Origin: Bacteroidota bacterium
GTDB taxonomy: Bacteria; Bacteroidota; Bacteroidia; Cytophagales; Cytophagaceae
Length of the DNA stretch: 64,000 bases
Direction of reading: 5' to 3'
NCBI GenBank assembly: GCA_023392125.1
Contig: JAEVZS010000017.1
Span: 1-64,000 of the forward strand
Made by a program: the position numbers and the translations under genes. Position 1 is the stretch's first letter; each line of letters starts with the position of its first letter. Below the pieces are notes generated by a model. That model had not been told where the DNA came from, ran no database searches, and saw nothing but the letters and a program-made list of their open reading frames with translations. Below are positions 63,130 through 64,000 of the stretch, in pieces.

Positions 63130-64000
63130 TGCGTCGCGGCGGAAATAGGATGCTGACTAAGACAATCACCGAATTTTACAGAAAAAAAATTATGATTGCT
63201 ACACAATCAGGCAGGTTTACTTCATATCTTTCTTATCTTGTTTTTGCCTTTGGCCTGCTGATGCTGAAGGCAGGGAATACTTACGGGCAGCAGTATTATC
63301 CGGTACAGGTCCGGTCGTTTATCCAGTCGCCTTCTGTTTATGTGGAAGATTATTACAATCCGGACAATTTTCGGGTACAGGTTACGCTGACTGACCTGAT
63401 GATGCCAAGCCTGGATGTACTGCTGAAGGTTACCATTCAGTCACCTTCCGGGGGGCAGTTTGTTTCAGGACAGGGCGTGCGCCTCACCCTGAGCGGAGGA
63501 CTTACCTATACACTCACCACAGAGGATCTGAAAGAGCTGCTTTCGTCCCGCAATTTACCGGGTCTTCCGTCTTCATTGCAGGAAGGTACCTATGTGTTTA
63601 ATTTCAGCGTATTCGATGCGGCTACCATGTTTCCGGTATCCAATCCGCAGACCGATTTTGCCAGCGCCATCGTTTTGCTCAATGATCCGCCGCTGCTTAC
63701 TAGCCCGGCCAACGGGGAAGTGCTGGATCCGGAACTAAGTGGTCAGAATTATATGTTTTCCTGGACGCCGAGGAGCTTCTCTCTCAATCCTCAGGAGCAG
63801 GTCAGATACAGGCTGGTGATCGCCCGGATACCTGCCGGCCGCAATCCGTACGATGCTTTTCTGACCAATGCTTTTGTTATAAACCAGCCTTTTGAAGACA
63901 TCGCTTTCAACAGCTTTTTCTATAGTCCGGATTTTCTTCCTTTACAACCGGGAGCTACCTATGCATGGCAGATAACGGCCTATGAAGAAAGACTCATCGG
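63129..64000 (+). CDS. TANFOR-domain protein, 3' end outside window
   Basis: The frame is open to the window edge (290 codons visible). The ATG at 63129 overlaps the previous stop (TAATG); ATG 63192 is an equally good start and gives the cleaner signal peptide MIATQSGRFTSYLSYLVFAF to GNTYGQ. The following sequence matches the TANFOR domain first noted in Tannerella forsythia: YYPVQVRSFIQSPSVYVEDY, a segment FRVQVTLTDLMMPSLDVLLK, then GTYVFNFSVFDAATMFPVSN and LLNDPPLLTSPANGEV. An Ig/FN3-like unit with FSWTPRSFSLN begins after it. Function is unknown; surface or periplasmic location is inferred. Confidence 0.85.
   Translation, partial: MRRGGNRMLTKTITEFYRKKIMIATQSGRFTSYLSYLVFAFGLLMLKAGNTYGQQYYPVQVRSFIQSPSVYVEDYYNPDNFRVQVTLTDLMMPSLDVLLKVTIQSPSGGQFVSGQGVRLTLSGGLTYTLTTEDLKELLSSRNLPGLPSSLQEGTYVFNFSVFDAATMFPVSNPQTDFASAIVLLNDPPLLTSPANGEVLDPELSGQNYMFSWTPRSFSLNPQEQVRYRLVIARIPAGRNPYDAFLTNAFVINQPFEDIAFNSFFYSPDFLPLQPGATYAWQITAYEERLI

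Noticed and set aside
1..64000. CRISPR arrays, insertion sequences, integrases, tRNA or rRNA genes
   Set aside because: None seen on reading both strands; the repeats in 52-60 kb are diverged protein modules, not DNA repeats of a mobile element.

Overview
The window reads as a chromosomal segment of a Bacteroidota bacterium, most likely a member of the Cytophagales. The grounds are the Bacteroidota-style -7 promoter element TAnnTTTG at several starts, parts of the type IX secretion system (PorQ, a PorE-like OmpA protein), a cargo protein ending in a T9SS type A sorting domain, a TANFOR-domain protein, and small Bacteroidota families (DUF2795, DUF6495). No rRNA, tRNA, insertion sequence or CRISPR array was seen.

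Positions 1-12.1 kb hold the S10/spc/alpha ribosomal superoperon, entered inside rpsS: rpsS-rplV-rpsC-rplP-rpmC-rpsQ-rplN-rplX-rplE-rpsN-rpsH-rplF-rplR-rpsE-rpmD-rplO-secY-map-infA-rpmJ-rpsM-rpsK-rpsD-rpoA-rplQ. It is closed by a terminator, and there is a likely internal promoter before rpsH. carA, eno and an ftsB/divIC-like gene follow, then a bacterial NHEJ pair (ku, ligD).

Positions 18.4-37.99 kb are mixed housekeeping and envelope genes: a tyrosine-rich DUF4136 lipoprotein, two exported proteins, a lone receiver-domain regulator, and a compact eboABCDE operon (EboA, TatD-like EboB, UbiA-like EboC, dehydroquinate-synthase-like EboD, TIM-barrel EboE) with no eboF beside it. After these come a PorE-like TPR/PD40/CRD/OmpA protein, lon, porQ-hslU, an MscS channel, an orphan FecE-like ATPase, a DUF2795 gene, ettA and a DUF6495 gene.

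After a ~750-bp non-coding stretch, 38.7 kb to the end of the window is one very large, tightly spaced gene set on the + strand. It encodes a 1514-aa secreted protein, a 686-aa fibronectin-III-like repeat protein, a 5325-aa modular surface protein (beta-helix, PKD/Ig region, six long duplicated modules, T9SS sorting tail), a 584-aa putative outer-membrane beta-barrel and the start of a TANFOR protein. Stop-start overlaps and short gaps suggest one operon of more than 25 kb that builds a cell-surface structure. It is the least understood part of the window. GC content rises from about 35% in the ribosomal lines counted to 55-60% in this locus, but the N-terminal ~750 residues of the giant protein are conspicuously AT-rich (about 32% in the line counted).
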